Assembly: GCA_017964325.1 (NCBI GenBank)
Contig: JAGCSE010000232.1
Location: 1-16,502 of the forward strand
Direction of reading: 5' to 3'
Length of the DNA stretch: 16,502 bases
Source of the DNA: Victivallales bacterium
GTDB lineage: Bacteria > Verrucomicrobiota > Lentisphaeria > Oligosphaerales > Oligosphaeraceae
Part shown: in pieces, positions 1-7,093 of the stretch
How positions within the stretch are numbered: position 1 is the first letter of the stretch
How the letters are laid out: each line of letters opens with the position of its first letter
The notes under the pieces: model-generated
The model's input: the letters and a program-made list of their open reading frames with translations, nothing else
What the model was told of the DNA's origin: nothing
The model's database searches: none
Program-made: the position numbers and the translations under genes

Positions 1-216
1 AAATTATTGTAAAATGAATAGGTGATAGCTGGCCTTCTCATCGCGGGGGATTTGAATCTTGTATTTTTTAATCTTGATCATAAATGACTGCATTAGCTTG
101 CGTTTTACTGATACTCATGACTCTGTTGTTGTGAATAAAAATAATAATTTAAATATTTTAATGATAGGATTCATAACTGCTGAACAAAGAGAAGACATCT
201 CTTTTTTGAGGAATGT
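1..216. other. AT-rich stretch with no convincing gene
   Basis: I see no supported gene here. A 60-codon open frame (59-241, plus) begins with TTG, has no Shine-Dalgarno sequence, is rich in Ile/Asn/Leu as expected of AT-rich noncoding DNA, and runs into the mobile-looking element that begins at 225. No RNA gene was recognised. Confidence 0.5.
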
Positions 217-423
217 TCAAAGAACGCTCTATTCCCTATAAGGGTAGGTAATATAGTCATTGCAGGTGGCGCGCCCTTTGGGCGCGCTGAGACAGGGGGG
301 GGTTGCCGCCAGCTGCGCTCACCGTGTTCGCTTGCAGGCGGTTACGAATGTCTCGCCCTCCGGGCGGATGGTCGCCTTGCAGCTTCCATAAACTCCACTC
401 TCAGGGAATATAGCATCAAAGAA
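217..423. mobile_element. Candidate MITE (191 bp) with 8-bp target duplication
   Basis: The direct repeat TCAAAGAA occurs at 217-224 and 416-423. Immediately inside it are inverted ends: GCTCTATTCCCT at 226-237 and AGGGAATATAGC at 403-414, matching at 11 of 12 positions when one is reverse-complemented. The interior (about 262-385) is strikingly GC-rich in AT-rich surroundings. It holds a perfect 8-bp-stem hairpin (269-276 with 280-287, loop TTT) and a 5-bp hairpin (CGCCC/GGGCG, 354-366). There is no transposase and no room for one. A perfect 8-bp repeat abutting terminal inverted repeats is the classic footprint of a DDE-type insertion; IS66, ISL3, IS256 and IS1595 families make duplications of about this size. 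I cannot assign a parent family. The alternative is a REP-like palindromic intergenic repeat with a chance flanking repeat. Confidence 0.6.
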
Positions 424-597
424 AAATGGTTTGTTTGATGTCACTCATGAAAATATTGGCATGGTGTTTGCTATGGATTTGATGTTGTTGGGGAGGAAAA
501 TGATCTATAGGACACAAAATGTCATACATCCACCTGTATTTTAACCCATCGAACAGAAATGGATCTGTTCACAACCACTATTAAAAGGAGAGCAAAC
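424..597 (+). other. Leader region of the vWA operon
   Basis: This noncoding stretch lies between the MITE-like element and the first operon gene. The only firm signal is the ribosome binding site AAAGGAG at 584-590, seven bases before ATG 598. It fixes the vWA start there rather than at the in-frame ATG at 559. A weak promoter-like pair (TTGTTG at 485, TATAGG at 506, spacing 15) is not strong enough to call. Confidence 0.5.
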
Positions 598-1185
598 ATG
601 AAAGACTACACACACATCTGCATCGTTCTGGACGCTTCGGGCTCAATGGCTGCCATCGAAAGCGACACCAAGGGGAGTTTCAATTCGTTTCTCCAGGAAC
701 AGAAAAAGGCGGAAGGCAGGACCGTCTTCGACCTCTATCAGTTCTCCGACAAGCCCAAAAGGATCGTTGAACACGTTGATTTGGCGACATTCAATGACGA
801 CCTGATGTCGAAATACAGATGCTCCGGCTGCACGGCGCTGAACGACGCCGTCTGCACCGCCATCGATACGCTTGGAGAGGAATTCTCCCTGATGAAGGAG
901 GAAGACCGGCCTGAACATGTCATGTTCGTCATCATCACGGACGGCATGGAGAACGCCAGCAGAAAGTTCTCGAGTGAGGATGTCAAGAAACGCATCCAGA
1001 AGCAGACGGATGTCTATAAATGGGATTTCCAGTATCTTGCGGCAAATCAGGATGCTTTCGCCAGCGGCGAGATGCTGGGCGTTTCCCATGACAACTGCGT
1101 CACTTGGCATGCGAGCAAAGATGGAATCGCGAGTGTCTGCGGGAAGATGGCGGCTTTTGCGACAAAAATCCGTGGCAAAAAGTGA
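598..1185 (+). CDS. Stand-alone von Willebrand factor A domain protein
   Basis: This 195-residue protein is essentially one vWA domain. The metal-ion-dependent adhesion site is visible: Asp12-x-Ser14-x-Ser16 in LDASGSM, Thr79 in the GCTAL segment and Asp115 in the ITDGMENAS segment. The motif after ITDG and the later LAANQDAF segment match the common family of small soluble bacterial and phage vWA proteins. These bind a divalent metal and mediate protein-protein contacts; their exact roles are mostly unknown. There is no signal peptide or membrane segment, so it is probably cytoplasmic. Start choice rests on AAAGGAG seven bases upstream; the ATG at 559 would add 13 unrelated residues. It is first in a four-gene unit with DUF697-like, Sir2 and metallopeptidase genes. 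Domain call is confident, function is not. Confidence 0.85.
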   Translation: MKDYTHICIVLDASGSMAAIESDTKGSFNSFLQEQKKAEGRTVFDLYQFSDKPKRIVEHVDLATFNDDLMSKYRCSGCTALNDAVCTAIDTLGEEFSLMKEEDRPEHVMFVIITDGMENASRKFSSEDVKKRIQKQTDVYKWDFQYLAANQDAFASGEMLGVSHDNCVTWHASKDGIASVCGKMAAFATKIRGKK

Positions 1186-1225
1186 CACAGGGAATTCGTA
1201 GGAAACAGTGAAGTGGAGAAATGGA

Positions 1226-1693
1226 ATGGAAAGGATCACGGTCATCATATCGGAACACGAAACCAAAGATTTCGCAGCAATCGCCGACGATTATATTATC
1301 TGGGCGGCGGGGCGCGCCGCGGCCATCACCATGTTTCCGCTTCCAATTGCCGACATCGGCGCCTTGATGGCAAACGAAGCCTATATGATCTATCGTATAG
1401 CCGAGACATACGGCTATGACATCGACAGCTCAATCGTGTCGATGCTGATTGCCTCTGTTGGCGGGACATTTATGCGACGGCTGTTGTTTTCACTGCTGCC
1501 GATTCTGAAAATACCGGTTGTCGCCGGAATCACCTACGCCATGGGGAAGGTGGCGAAGGTGTATTTCGCTTCCGGCATGACGATGAGCCGCGAGGCGCTG
1601 AGAATCGAATTCACAAAAGCACGCAGGAAGGCCAGTCGAATAGATTGGTATTCCAAAGAATCGATTGATGTTCAGGAGGGGATTGTATTATGA
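1226..1693 (+). CDS. DUF697-like (YcjF-type) small membrane-associated protein
   Basis: This 155-residue protein has the pattern of DUF697: a hydrophobic Ala-rich helix ending in TMFPLPIADIGALMANEAYM (36-54), then an IYRIAETYGYDID segment. A second hydrophobic stretch (about 70-105, Ala/Gly/Leu/Ile-rich) could form membrane hairpins. The tail is basic (KARRKASR). DUF697 is known from the C-terminal half of YcjF and of some GTPases, where it associates with membranes; its biochemistry is unclear. I prefer ATG 1226, preceded by GGAG at 1215-1218. A GTG at 1208 would add six residues and also has an upstream AGGAA-like site. Its TGA stop overlaps the Sir2 start as ATGA (1690-1693), implying translational coupling. 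The family call rests on motif memory. Confidence 0.65.
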   Translation: MERITVIISEHETKDFAAIADDYIIWAAGRAAAITMFPLPIADIGALMANEAYMIYRIAETYGYDIDSSIVSMLIASVGGTFMRRLLFSLLPILKIPVVAGITYAMGKVAKVYFASGMTMSREALRIEFTKARRKASRIDWYSKESIDVQEGIVL

Positions 1694-2415
1694 CTGTAAA
1701 AGAAGCAAGAGAGATTATAAAAATTGCAAACAAGATCGCCGTTCTGACAGGAGCGGGCATTTCGACGGAAAGCGGACTGCCGGATTTTCGCTCTGTCAAT
1801 GGCATCTACAAAACGCTGACCACGGCCTTGACGTTCAATATCAGATTGTTCCGAATATGGCCTAGACAGTTCTACAAAGTTATCGGGCCATTTTACCAGG
1901 ACTGCGTCAACGCCGAACCAAATGCAGGTCACGATGCGTTGGCGGAGCTTGAACGCCAGGGAAAACATGTGGAAATCGCGACGCAGAACGTCGATTGCCT
2001 CCATCAAAAGGCCGGTTCGAGCATCGTCCATGAAATCCACGGCACCATCGGGACCGTGACGTGCATGCGCTGCAAGAAGCAATTCGAATCCGCCATCTTC
2101 GCCGACGACTTCGCCAAGGGGAAGGTGCCGCATTGTCCGGACTGCCATGGAGTTGTGAAGCCCGACTTGACCTTCTTCGGCGAGTCGTTGCCGTCGGAGC
2201 CGTTGCGAAGGGCGAAACTGGCGTTTCTGGATGCGGATCTGGTCATGGTGCTCGGAACGTCCCTGAACGTCGCCCCCGCCAACACGTTGCCTGGATATCG
2301 CGTCAAAGGAACGCCGCTGTTTGTCATCAACCATGATCCGACGACATACGACGACGTGGCGGATTTCGTATCCCATGAGCAAATCGGCAAAATCCTGCCG
2401 GTGCTGATAAATTAA
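1690..2415 (+). CDS. Sir2-family NAD-dependent protein deacylase (sirtuin)
   Basis: A complete 241-residue sirtuin that removes acyl groups from lysine side chains using NAD+ and releases nicotinamide. Motifs in order: GAGIS (21-25) and PDFRS (31-35) for NAD+ binding; TQNVD (98-102); catalytic His117 in EIHG; a zinc ribbon from Cys125, Cys128, Cys149 and Cys152; KPDLTFFGE (157-165); GTSLNVAPA (189-197). All key residues are intact and the length is that of a minimal CobB-like enzyme. TQNVD in place of the more usual TQNID is conservative. The gene overlaps DUF697 by four bases and is followed 41 bases later by the metallopeptidase. Its partnership with vWA and DUF697 proteins is unusual. Stand-alone Sir2 enzymes with an intact zinc ribbon are typically metabolic deacylases rather than NAD-depleting defence effectors, so I call it a deacylase. 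Confidence 0.92.
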   Translation: MTVKEAREIIKIANKIAVLTGAGISTESGLPDFRSVNGIYKTLTTALTFNIRLFRIWPRQFYKVIGPFYQDCVNAEPNAGHDALAELERQGKHVEIATQNVDCLHQKAGSSIVHEIHGTIGTVTCMRCKKQFESAIFADDFAKGKVPHCPDCHGVVKPDLTFFGESLPSEPLRRAKLAFLDADLVMVLGTSLNVAPANTLPGYRVKGTPLFVINHDPTTYDDVADFVSHEQIGKILPVLIN

Positions 2416-2456
2416 CATATAGCCTTTCGTCACATAACAGTTTTACAAGGACAGCC

Positions 2457-3062
2457 ATGTCAATCAAATCAATCATCAAAGACGCCACTAATCGGTTCGG
2501 TAATGTCTATCTTTCAGAGGGCAGTCTGAAATCCGCGTTCTACAAAGTACGCAGGGAACTCAGGGAGATGGGGCTTCTGGCCGATGGATCAAAATTGGAC
2601 AGCGTGAAAATCATCCGTGAAACGTTCACGTGGGATGGGCTCGGAGGCATGTTCGGAGGAGCTTATGGATTCTATCACTTCGACGACCAGAACATCCATA
2701 TTCCGACCATCCGCGTGGCCGTTCTGGATCCGCGATATCCAGAGCGCCGTATGGTGGACATCCTGCGCCATGAATTCGGCCATGCCTTGTCGGACAAAGA
2801 CTCCCGTTATTTTAGTGACGAAGAAATAGTGAAGGCTTTCGGCTACATCTGCGGGGATGGCGAGGCTGCCAGGGATGATGATGAAAGGAACTATGTGTCA
2901 GATTACGCCCGCACCAACGCGTCGGAGGACTTTGCGGAGACGTTCATGTTGTATATGAAGCACAAGGGGAAGTTGCCGAAGGGATTCAGACGGAAGGCAA
3001 TCAAGGCCAAATGGGCCGCCGTGAAGGATATCTGCGAGAAAGTTGCGAAGAAGAAGAAATAG
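2457..3062 (+). CDS. Putative HExxH zinc metallopeptidase
   Basis: This 201-residue protein has a zinc-protease signature: HEFGH at 105-109 (His105, Glu106, His109). A likely third ligand is a downstream glutamate in NASEDFAETF (Glu157 or Glu161), which gives a gluzincin-like arrangement. The SEDFAE segment resembles small HExxH proteins found in phages and in anthrax-lethal-factor-like folds. I cannot name the family. No signal peptide is seen, and the C-terminus is very basic (ends in KKKK), so a cytoplasmic or nucleic-acid-associated location is plausible. Start is supported by AAGG at 2447-2450, upstream of ATG 2457. It is last in the operon, 41 bases after the sirtuin, and is followed by a strong terminator. 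The substrate is unknown. Confidence 0.75.
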   Translation: MSIKSIIKDATNRFGNVYLSEGSLKSAFYKVRRELREMGLLADGSKLDSVKIIRETFTWDGLGGMFGGAYGFYHFDDQNIHIPTIRVAVLDPRYPERRMVDILRHEFGHALSDKDSRYFSDEEIVKAFGYICGDGEAARDDDERNYVSDYARTNASEDFAETFMLYMKHKGKLPKGFRRKAIKAKWAAVKDICEKVAKKKK

Positions 3063-3092
3063 AAAAATTTTCCCTATTCTCCTGCCGTGACT

Positions 3093-3140
3093 CACAAAAG
3101 CCTCTTCGAAGCGATTCATGCCTCGAAGAGGCTTTTTGTG
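3093..3140 (+). terminator. Rho-independent terminator of the vWA-Sir2 operon
   Basis: A perfect 14-bp stem, AAAAGCCTCTTCGA with TCGAAGAGGCTTTT, encloses a 13-base loop (3110-3122). The 3' arm runs into TTTTTGTG and then more T-rich sequence. It starts 31 bases after the metallopeptidase stop. The A-tract on the 5' side would also give U's on the opposite strand, so it could work in both directions. Confidence 0.85.
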
Positions 3141-3219
3141 CATTTTTGCGCATTCTTTGATTGTGATTTATTGACTTATCGCATTTGAATATGAAAGTAT
3201 AAGATGGATGATTTTCAAT

Positions 3220-3234
3220 ACGGCGGCACGCCGT
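3220..3234 (+). other. Small GC-rich hairpin in the esterase leader
   Basis: ACGGCG (3220-3225) pairs perfectly with CGCCGT (3229-3234) around a three-base loop GCA. It lies 24 bases before the esterase ATG and 13 bases before its AAGGAG ribosome site (3248-3253). It could tune mRNA stability or translation, but nothing proves function. Confidence 0.3.
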
Positions 3235-3258
3235 CGTTACAATCAACAAGGAGCAGTT

Positions 3259-4428
3259 ATGCAGAATTTGCTGTCATTAGGACTTGCCATCGCGCTTGCG
3301 GGCGCGTTTCCAAGCGGAAACAAACTTCCCGAACTGGAAGCCATTTATCCGCGTTCCGTCCTCAATCAAGGCGACTTAGGACGACTCGAGCACGTCTTTG
3401 AACGCGCCATGAAAGGTGAGCCGATCACCGTCGTCGTCATCGGCGGCAGCATCACAGAAGGCGCCCATGCGGAGAAGATCGAAAATCGTTGGGGCAACCA
3501 AATGGCCAACTGGTGGAAAGTCAATTTCCCAAATACAACCATCACCTACCACAACGCAGGCATCGGCGCGACTGGCTCCGACATCGGCGTCCATCGTGCC
3601 GCCAAACACGTCCTTGCCCGCAAGCCTGATGTCGTCGGCATCGAATTCTCCGTCAACGACGCGAGCGTCCCGCAGGCGACAGAATGGATGGAAGGTCTTG
3701 TCCGCCAGATTCTTCGACAACCAAACGCCCCCGCCGTCTTCCTGCTTTCCATGATGAACGAACGCGGCGGCAACGTGCAGGACCACCATCTTCCCGTCTC
3801 AAAATACTACAACCTACCCCACATCAGCTACCGCGACGCCCTCTTCCCCGAAATGGAAGCCAAGCATATCATTTGGAAGGACATTTCGCCCGACAACATC
3901 CATCCCAACGCCATCGGCCACACATACGCCGCCGCCCTCGTCAACCGTTTCCTCTCCGATAAACTTGAAGCTTTCAGGGCGGCCAACCGCCCTGCGGCGG
4001 CCATTTCGCCCATACCCGGAAAACCGCTTGTCGGAACGACATTCGACCACAGCGATCTCATGGACATGAAATCCGTCAAGATTCTCGAAAACAACGGCTT
4101 CCAGCCAACACAAGACCACTATTGGAAAGACGGTTTCACAGGAAGCAAACCCGGCGACAAAATCACTTTTGAAATCGACGCCCCCACCATCGGCATCATC
4201 TTCAGACGCAGCAACCAGCCCATGGGACACGCCCGCGTCATCGTTGACGGCAAGCAGACCGCCGTTCTCGAAGCCTGGTTCAACCAGACATGGCGCTACA
4301 CGCCATACCATCAAATCATCCGCGACCAGCCGGGAAAACATATCGTCACCATTGAAATCATGGATGAAAAGAACCCGCACAGCGAAGGAAACAATTTCGA
4401 AATCTGCACGTTAACCATTGCCAAATAA
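3259..4428 (+). CDS. Probable secreted SGNH/GDSL-family esterase with C-terminal beta domain
   Basis: A 389-residue SGNH hydrolase, probably a carbohydrate deacetylase or other esterase. Block I is VVVIGGSITEG with nucleophile Ser64. Block II glycine is in NAGIGATGSD (Gly101 or Gly103). Block III is SVND (Asn133). Block V is PDNIHPN with Asp212 and His215. All four oxyanion and catalytic elements are present. The first 17 or so residues are hydrophobic (LLSLGLAIALAGAF), so an export signal is likely, though it lacks a basic n-region. Residues about 257-389 form a separate beta-rich domain. The start is ATG 3259, because AAGGAG sits at 3248-3253; an upstream in-frame ATG at 3208 would bury the signal. 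The transporter gene follows 12 bases later, so the two are probably co-transcribed. Substrate is unknown, but acetylated glycans fit the neighbourhood. Confidence 0.85.
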   Translation: MQNLLSLGLAIALAGAFPSGNKLPELEAIYPRSVLNQGDLGRLEHVFERAMKGEPITVVVIGGSITEGAHAEKIENRWGNQMANWWKVNFPNTTITYHNAGIGATGSDIGVHRAAKHVLARKPDVVGIEFSVNDASVPQATEWMEGLVRQILRQPNAPAVFLLSMMNERGGNVQDHHLPVSKYYNLPHISYRDALFPEMEAKHIIWKDISPDNIHPNAIGHTYAAALVNRFLSDKLEAFRAANRPAAAISPIPGKPLVGTTFDHSDLMDMKSVKILENNGFQPTQDHYWKDGFTGSKPGDKITFEIDAPTIGIIFRRSNQPMGHARVIVDGKQTAVLEAWFNQTWRYTPYHQIIRDQPGKHIVTIEIMDEKNPHSEGNNFEICTLTIAK

Positions 4429-4440
4429 GCTGTTACCAAC

Positions 4441-5490
4441 ATGTCACTCTTTGCCTTTCTTCTGATTCTCGCCTCCACCGTGCTTCATGCCACGTGGAAT
4501 CTCATCGCCAAGAAAAACCACATGACCGTCGTCTTTTACGCCTGTCTCTGCGTGACTTGCGCCATCGTGTGGACCCATGTCGTTTTCTGGACGCCGATCC
4601 CAATCTTCCAGATGCCAGTGAAATTCTGGATTTTCCTTTTTGCAAGCATCGCTTCTGACGCATGTTACTGCTTCGGCCTCATGTGGACGTACCGCCATTT
4701 TGATATGTCAACATCCTATCCCATCCAGCGTTCCCTGCCCATTCTGCTCATCATCATCGTCACTAAGCTTTTCGGCTGGGGCGAACCGCTCACGGCAACG
4801 GCCATCATCGGCATGTTCACCGTCTTCGTCGGATGCCTCTGCATGCCATTGAACAAATTCTCCGATTTCCGCATTGAGAACTATCTCCGCAAGGAGATGC
4901 TATTCATCCTGCTTGTTGCTTGCGGCACAACAGGTTACACGGTTTTCGACAGTCAAGCGCAAAAAGTCATCGCGGATTTTGTCCCGCAAGTCAAGCCGTA
5001 CATCCGTTCCATGACCATCTACTCCGTCCGCTGCATCGTCCTGACGGCGGTCCTCTGGACCATTATCGCCTTCACGCCTTCCTTCCGCGCCAACGCCCGC
5101 GAAATCATCGCGCAGCGGCAATGGAGCACGGCTGTCGCGAGCGTCATCGTCTCCGTCACCTACATTCTCGTGCTGTTTTCCATGAATTTCGTGACCAACG
5201 TCTCCTACGTGCAGGTCTTCCGCCAGCTCGGCCTGCCCATCGGCATGGCACTCGGGATCATTGTCTTAAAGGAAAAAAGTTCACGACCGAAATACATCGG
5301 AGTCGCCCTCATCCTAATCGGACTCACTCTCACAGTATCCATCAAATGTCCGAAATGCGAAGGGGACGGGACTCTCAATGATACAATCGTTCAAGAGAAT
5401 TCGAAGCAACCAGCCGAAGAATGCCCCCAATGCGATGGAACAGGAAAAATCTCACTACCGAGACATCTGATTGAAATGATCAAAAAATAA
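4441..5490 (+). CDS. EamA/DMT-superfamily transporter with C-terminal zinc-finger-like tail
   Basis: A 349-residue protein whose first 300 residues are mostly hydrophobic segments, consistent with the ten-helix EamA drug/metabolite transporter fold (it starts FAFLLILASTVLHATWNLIAK). The last membrane segment is about 286-300. The oddity is the tail, which has two DnaJ-type CxxCxGxG motifs: CPKCEGDG (303-310) and CPQCDGTG (328-335). Together they supply four cysteines for one zinc. EamA proteins normally end at the last helix. With an even helix number the tail would be cytoplasmic. ATG 4441 follows the esterase by 12 bases and has no clear ribosome site, so translation may be coupled to the esterase. 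Cargo is unknown; export or import of a small metabolite is the family role. Confidence 0.82.
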   Translation: MSLFAFLLILASTVLHATWNLIAKKNHMTVVFYACLCVTCAIVWTHVVFWTPIPIFQMPVKFWIFLFASIASDACYCFGLMWTYRHFDMSTSYPIQRSLPILLIIIVTKLFGWGEPLTATAIIGMFTVFVGCLCMPLNKFSDFRIENYLRKEMLFILLVACGTTGYTVFDSQAQKVIADFVPQVKPYIRSMTIYSVRCIVLTAVLWTIIAFTPSFRANAREIIAQRQWSTAVASVIVSVTYILVLFSMNFVTNVSYVQVFRQLGLPIGMALGIIVLKEKSSRPKYIGVALILIGLTLTVSIKCPKCEGDGTLNDTIVQENSKQPAEECPQCDGTGKISLPRHLIEMIKK

Positions 5491-5505
5491 TCGAACCATT
5501 ATTCT

Positions 5506-5540
5506 CAAACAAAAAGCTCCAAACCAATGGCTTGGAGCTT
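5506..5540 (-). terminator. Terminator of tRNA-Gly (minus strand)
   Basis: AAGCTCCAA (5514-5522) pairs with TTGGAGCTT (5532-5540) around a nine-base loop. Read on the minus strand the hairpin is followed by a TTTTTGTTTG tract, the form of an intrinsic terminator, ten bases beyond the CCA end of the tRNA. On the plus strand no T-run follows, so it is primarily a minus-strand signal. Confidence 0.8.
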
Positions 5541-5550
5541 CTGAAAATCT

Positions 5551-5624
5551 TGGAGCGGGTGAAGGGAATCGAACCCTCCTAGCCAGCTTGGGAAGCTGGA
5601 GCATTACCACTATGCTACACCCGC
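5551..5624 (-). tRNA. tRNA-Gly, anticodon TCC (UCC), CCA encoded
   Basis: Read on the minus strand the 74-base gene starts GCGGGTG and ends CACCCGC-T-CCA, a perfect 7-bp acceptor stem with discriminator T and a genomically encoded CCA. The D arm contains TAGCATAGTGGTAATGC. The anticodon arm is CCAGC-TTCCCAA-GCTGG, giving anticodon TCC, which reads GGA and by wobble GGG. The T arm GAGGG-TTCGATT-CCCTT has the standard TTCGA. A terminator lies just downstream. I see no integrated element or attachment-site duplication at its 3' end. Confidence 0.97.
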
Positions 5625-5641
5625 ATTGATAATGTTACAAT

Positions 5642-5669
5642 AAAATAATGCGTCTTTCCATTTCCGCAA
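5642..5669 (-). promoter_or_regulatory. Possible tRNA-Gly promoter
   Basis: On the minus strand TTGCGG (plus 5664-5669) and TATTTT (plus 5642-5647) are separated by 16 bases and lie 17 bases ahead of the mature tRNA 5' end. The position is right, but each box matches the sigma-70 consensus only partly, so this is tentative. Confidence 0.3.
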
Positions 5670-5784
5670 GCAATCCCAACCGCTTTTCAATAAAAAATCA
5701 TCCCCATAATAACACAAATCACAACACTCCAACCCAATAGACACAAATATTCCTGCCACCACTAACACGGTTCAATTACTCATT

Positions 5785-5822
5785 CATTAAACATTAAACA
5801 TTAATCATTAAACATTAATCAT
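5785..5822. repeat. Heptamer tandem array CATTAAW, five units
   Basis: Units are CATTAAA 5785-5791, CATTAAA 5792-5798, CATTAAT 5799-5805, CATTAAA 5806-5812 and CATTAAT 5813-5819, then CAT. The array ends five bases before the M18 peptidase ATG, exactly where a ribosome binding site would normally lie, and no Shine-Dalgarno sequence is seen. It belongs to the set of short intergenic arrays that fill junctions in the right part of the window. Confidence 0.9.
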
Positions 5823-5826
5823 CACA

Positions 5827-7077
5827 ATGAGCATCTTCCAATTCCTTGACAAAAGCCCCTCCGCATTCCATGCCGCATCCAACGCTTGCCAAATGCTTTT
5901 AGATGCTGGATATCAGCAACTTGACGAAACAAACCACTGGCAGTTGACACCTGGGCAAGGCTATTTCGTCAATCGCAACCAGTCTTCCGTCATCGCCTTT
6001 CAATATCAAGGCGACACGACCGGCGGCTTCCGTCTCGTCACCGCCCACACGGACAGCCCCGCACCGAAGCTGAAAATCGCAGGTGCTTCCTATTCAAACG
6101 GTTCCGTCCGCGTTCCCATCCAGATATACGGCGGCGACATCCACACATCATGGCTGGATCGTCCGCTCGGACTCGCAGGACGAATCGCCTTCCTCGATGC
6201 CGACAACCAACCTAAGTCCGCTCTCATCAACATTAACCGCCCTGTCGCCATCATCCCCAACCTCGCCATCCATCTGAACCACGGCGTCAACAACGGCATC
6301 GCGCTCAATCCGCAGTCGCAGATGGCCGCCCTTTTCGCAGGAAAATCAGTCGATGACTTCACCAATGAGCTCGCGAAGGCCGCTGGTCAAACAACGGCCA
6401 AGATTCTGGATGCGGAATTGTTCCTCTATGACATCCAGCCAGCGACTGTCATCGGCCTTGACAATTCGCTCATCAGCTCGCCCCGTCTGGACAATCTTAC
6501 ATCCTGCCATGCCGCGCTTTGCGGACTTCTCAACGCCACTCCAAACGGCACCACGCCCGTTATTTTCCTTGCCGACAACGAAGAAATCGGAAGCAGGACA
6601 CCGCAAGGGGCTAATTCCACTTATCTTCATACGGTCATGGATCGCATCACGCTTGCCGCAAACGGCACGCAGGAAGACACTTATCGCGCCATGGCGGCAT
6701 CCGCCCTGCTCTCCATCGACTCAGCACACGCCGTCCATCCAAACTACGCGGACAAGCATGATTCCGCCTACGCGCCGAAGATGAACCAAGGCATTGTCGT
6801 CAAGCATAACGCGGATTTCAAATACGCCACAACCTCCGAAACGGCAACACGTTTCCGCGCCCTCTGCCTGAAAAATGGCATCAAGCTGCAGGATTTCGTC
6901 AACCGCTCCGACATGCCTTGTGGTTCCACCATCGGCCCGACCTGCTCCGCCGAACTCGGCGTGCCCGGCCTCGACATCGGCTCCGCTCTCTGGGCCATGC
7001 ACAGTTGCCGCGAAGTCGGCGGCTTGCAAGACCATGAAGACCTTATCAAAGCCGCCCAGGCGTTTCTGACATATTAA
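5827..7077 (+). CDS. apeB: M18-family aminopeptidase (aspartyl aminopeptidase type)
   Basis: A complete 416-residue metallo-aminopeptidase of clan MH, family M18, which removes N-terminal, typically acidic, residues from peptides in the cytoplasm. Metal and catalytic positions: His74 in TAHTDSP, bridging Asp222 in RLDNL, Glu252/Glu253 in DNEEIGS, Asp298 in SIDSAHA and His392 in AMHSCRE. The VHPNY, DMPCGSTIGP and LDIGSALWAMHS segments are characteristic of the family. Length is normal. The start ATG follows a heptamer array with no recognisable ribosome site; no better in-frame start exists close by. It stands alone between the tRNA (opposite strand) and a convergent sugar-isomerase gene, so it is probably a housekeeping peptide-turnover gene. 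The symbol follows the bacterial M18 name and is moderately certain. Confidence 0.93.
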   Translation: MSIFQFLDKSPSAFHAASNACQMLLDAGYQQLDETNHWQLTPGQGYFVNRNQSSVIAFQYQGDTTGGFRLVTAHTDSPAPKLKIAGASYSNGSVRVPIQIYGGDIHTSWLDRPLGLAGRIAFLDADNQPKSALININRPVAIIPNLAIHLNHGVNNGIALNPQSQMAALFAGKSVDDFTNELAKAAGQTTAKILDAELFLYDIQPATVIGLDNSLISSPRLDNLTSCHAALCGLLNATPNGTTPVIFLADNEEIGSRTPQGANSTYLHTVMDRITLAANGTQEDTYRAMAASALLSIDSAHAVHPNYADKHDSAYAPKMNQGIVVKHNADFKYATTSETATRFRALCLKNGIKLQDFVNRSDMPCGSTIGPTCSAELGVPGLDIGSALWAMHSCREVGGLQDHEDLIKAAQAFLTY

Positions 7078-7093
7078 ATTTAATATTATCTGT

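Noticed and set aside
25..70. tRNA-like T-loop (TTCAAATCC on the minus strand)
   Set aside because: No complementary T stem, acceptor stem or anticodon arm can be built around it.
59..241. 60-codon open frame on the plus strand
   Set aside because: TTG start without a ribosome site, AT-rich composition, no recognisable domain, and its end is supplied by the inserted MITE-like element.
500..544. 14-codon frame (MIYRTQNVIHPPVF) behind GGGAGG, a possible leader peptide
   Set aside because: Spacing from GGGAGG to ATG is only three bases, the peptide has no attenuator-type codon run, and no terminator/antiterminator structure follows it.
643..1266. 207-codon minus-strand frame opposite the vWA gene
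   Set aside because: Antisense shadow of a gene with clear vWA motifs; it shows no domain of its own.
1690..2415. Sir2 as an NAD-depleting anti-phage effector
   Set aside because: The compact catalytic domain with a full four-cysteine zinc ribbon and no partner effector domain is typical of protein deacylases; nearby genes are not known defence partners.
3171..3203. TTGACT ... TATAAG as an esterase promoter
   Set aside because: The boxes are 21 bases apart, too far for a normal sigma-70 promoter; other pairings are weaker.
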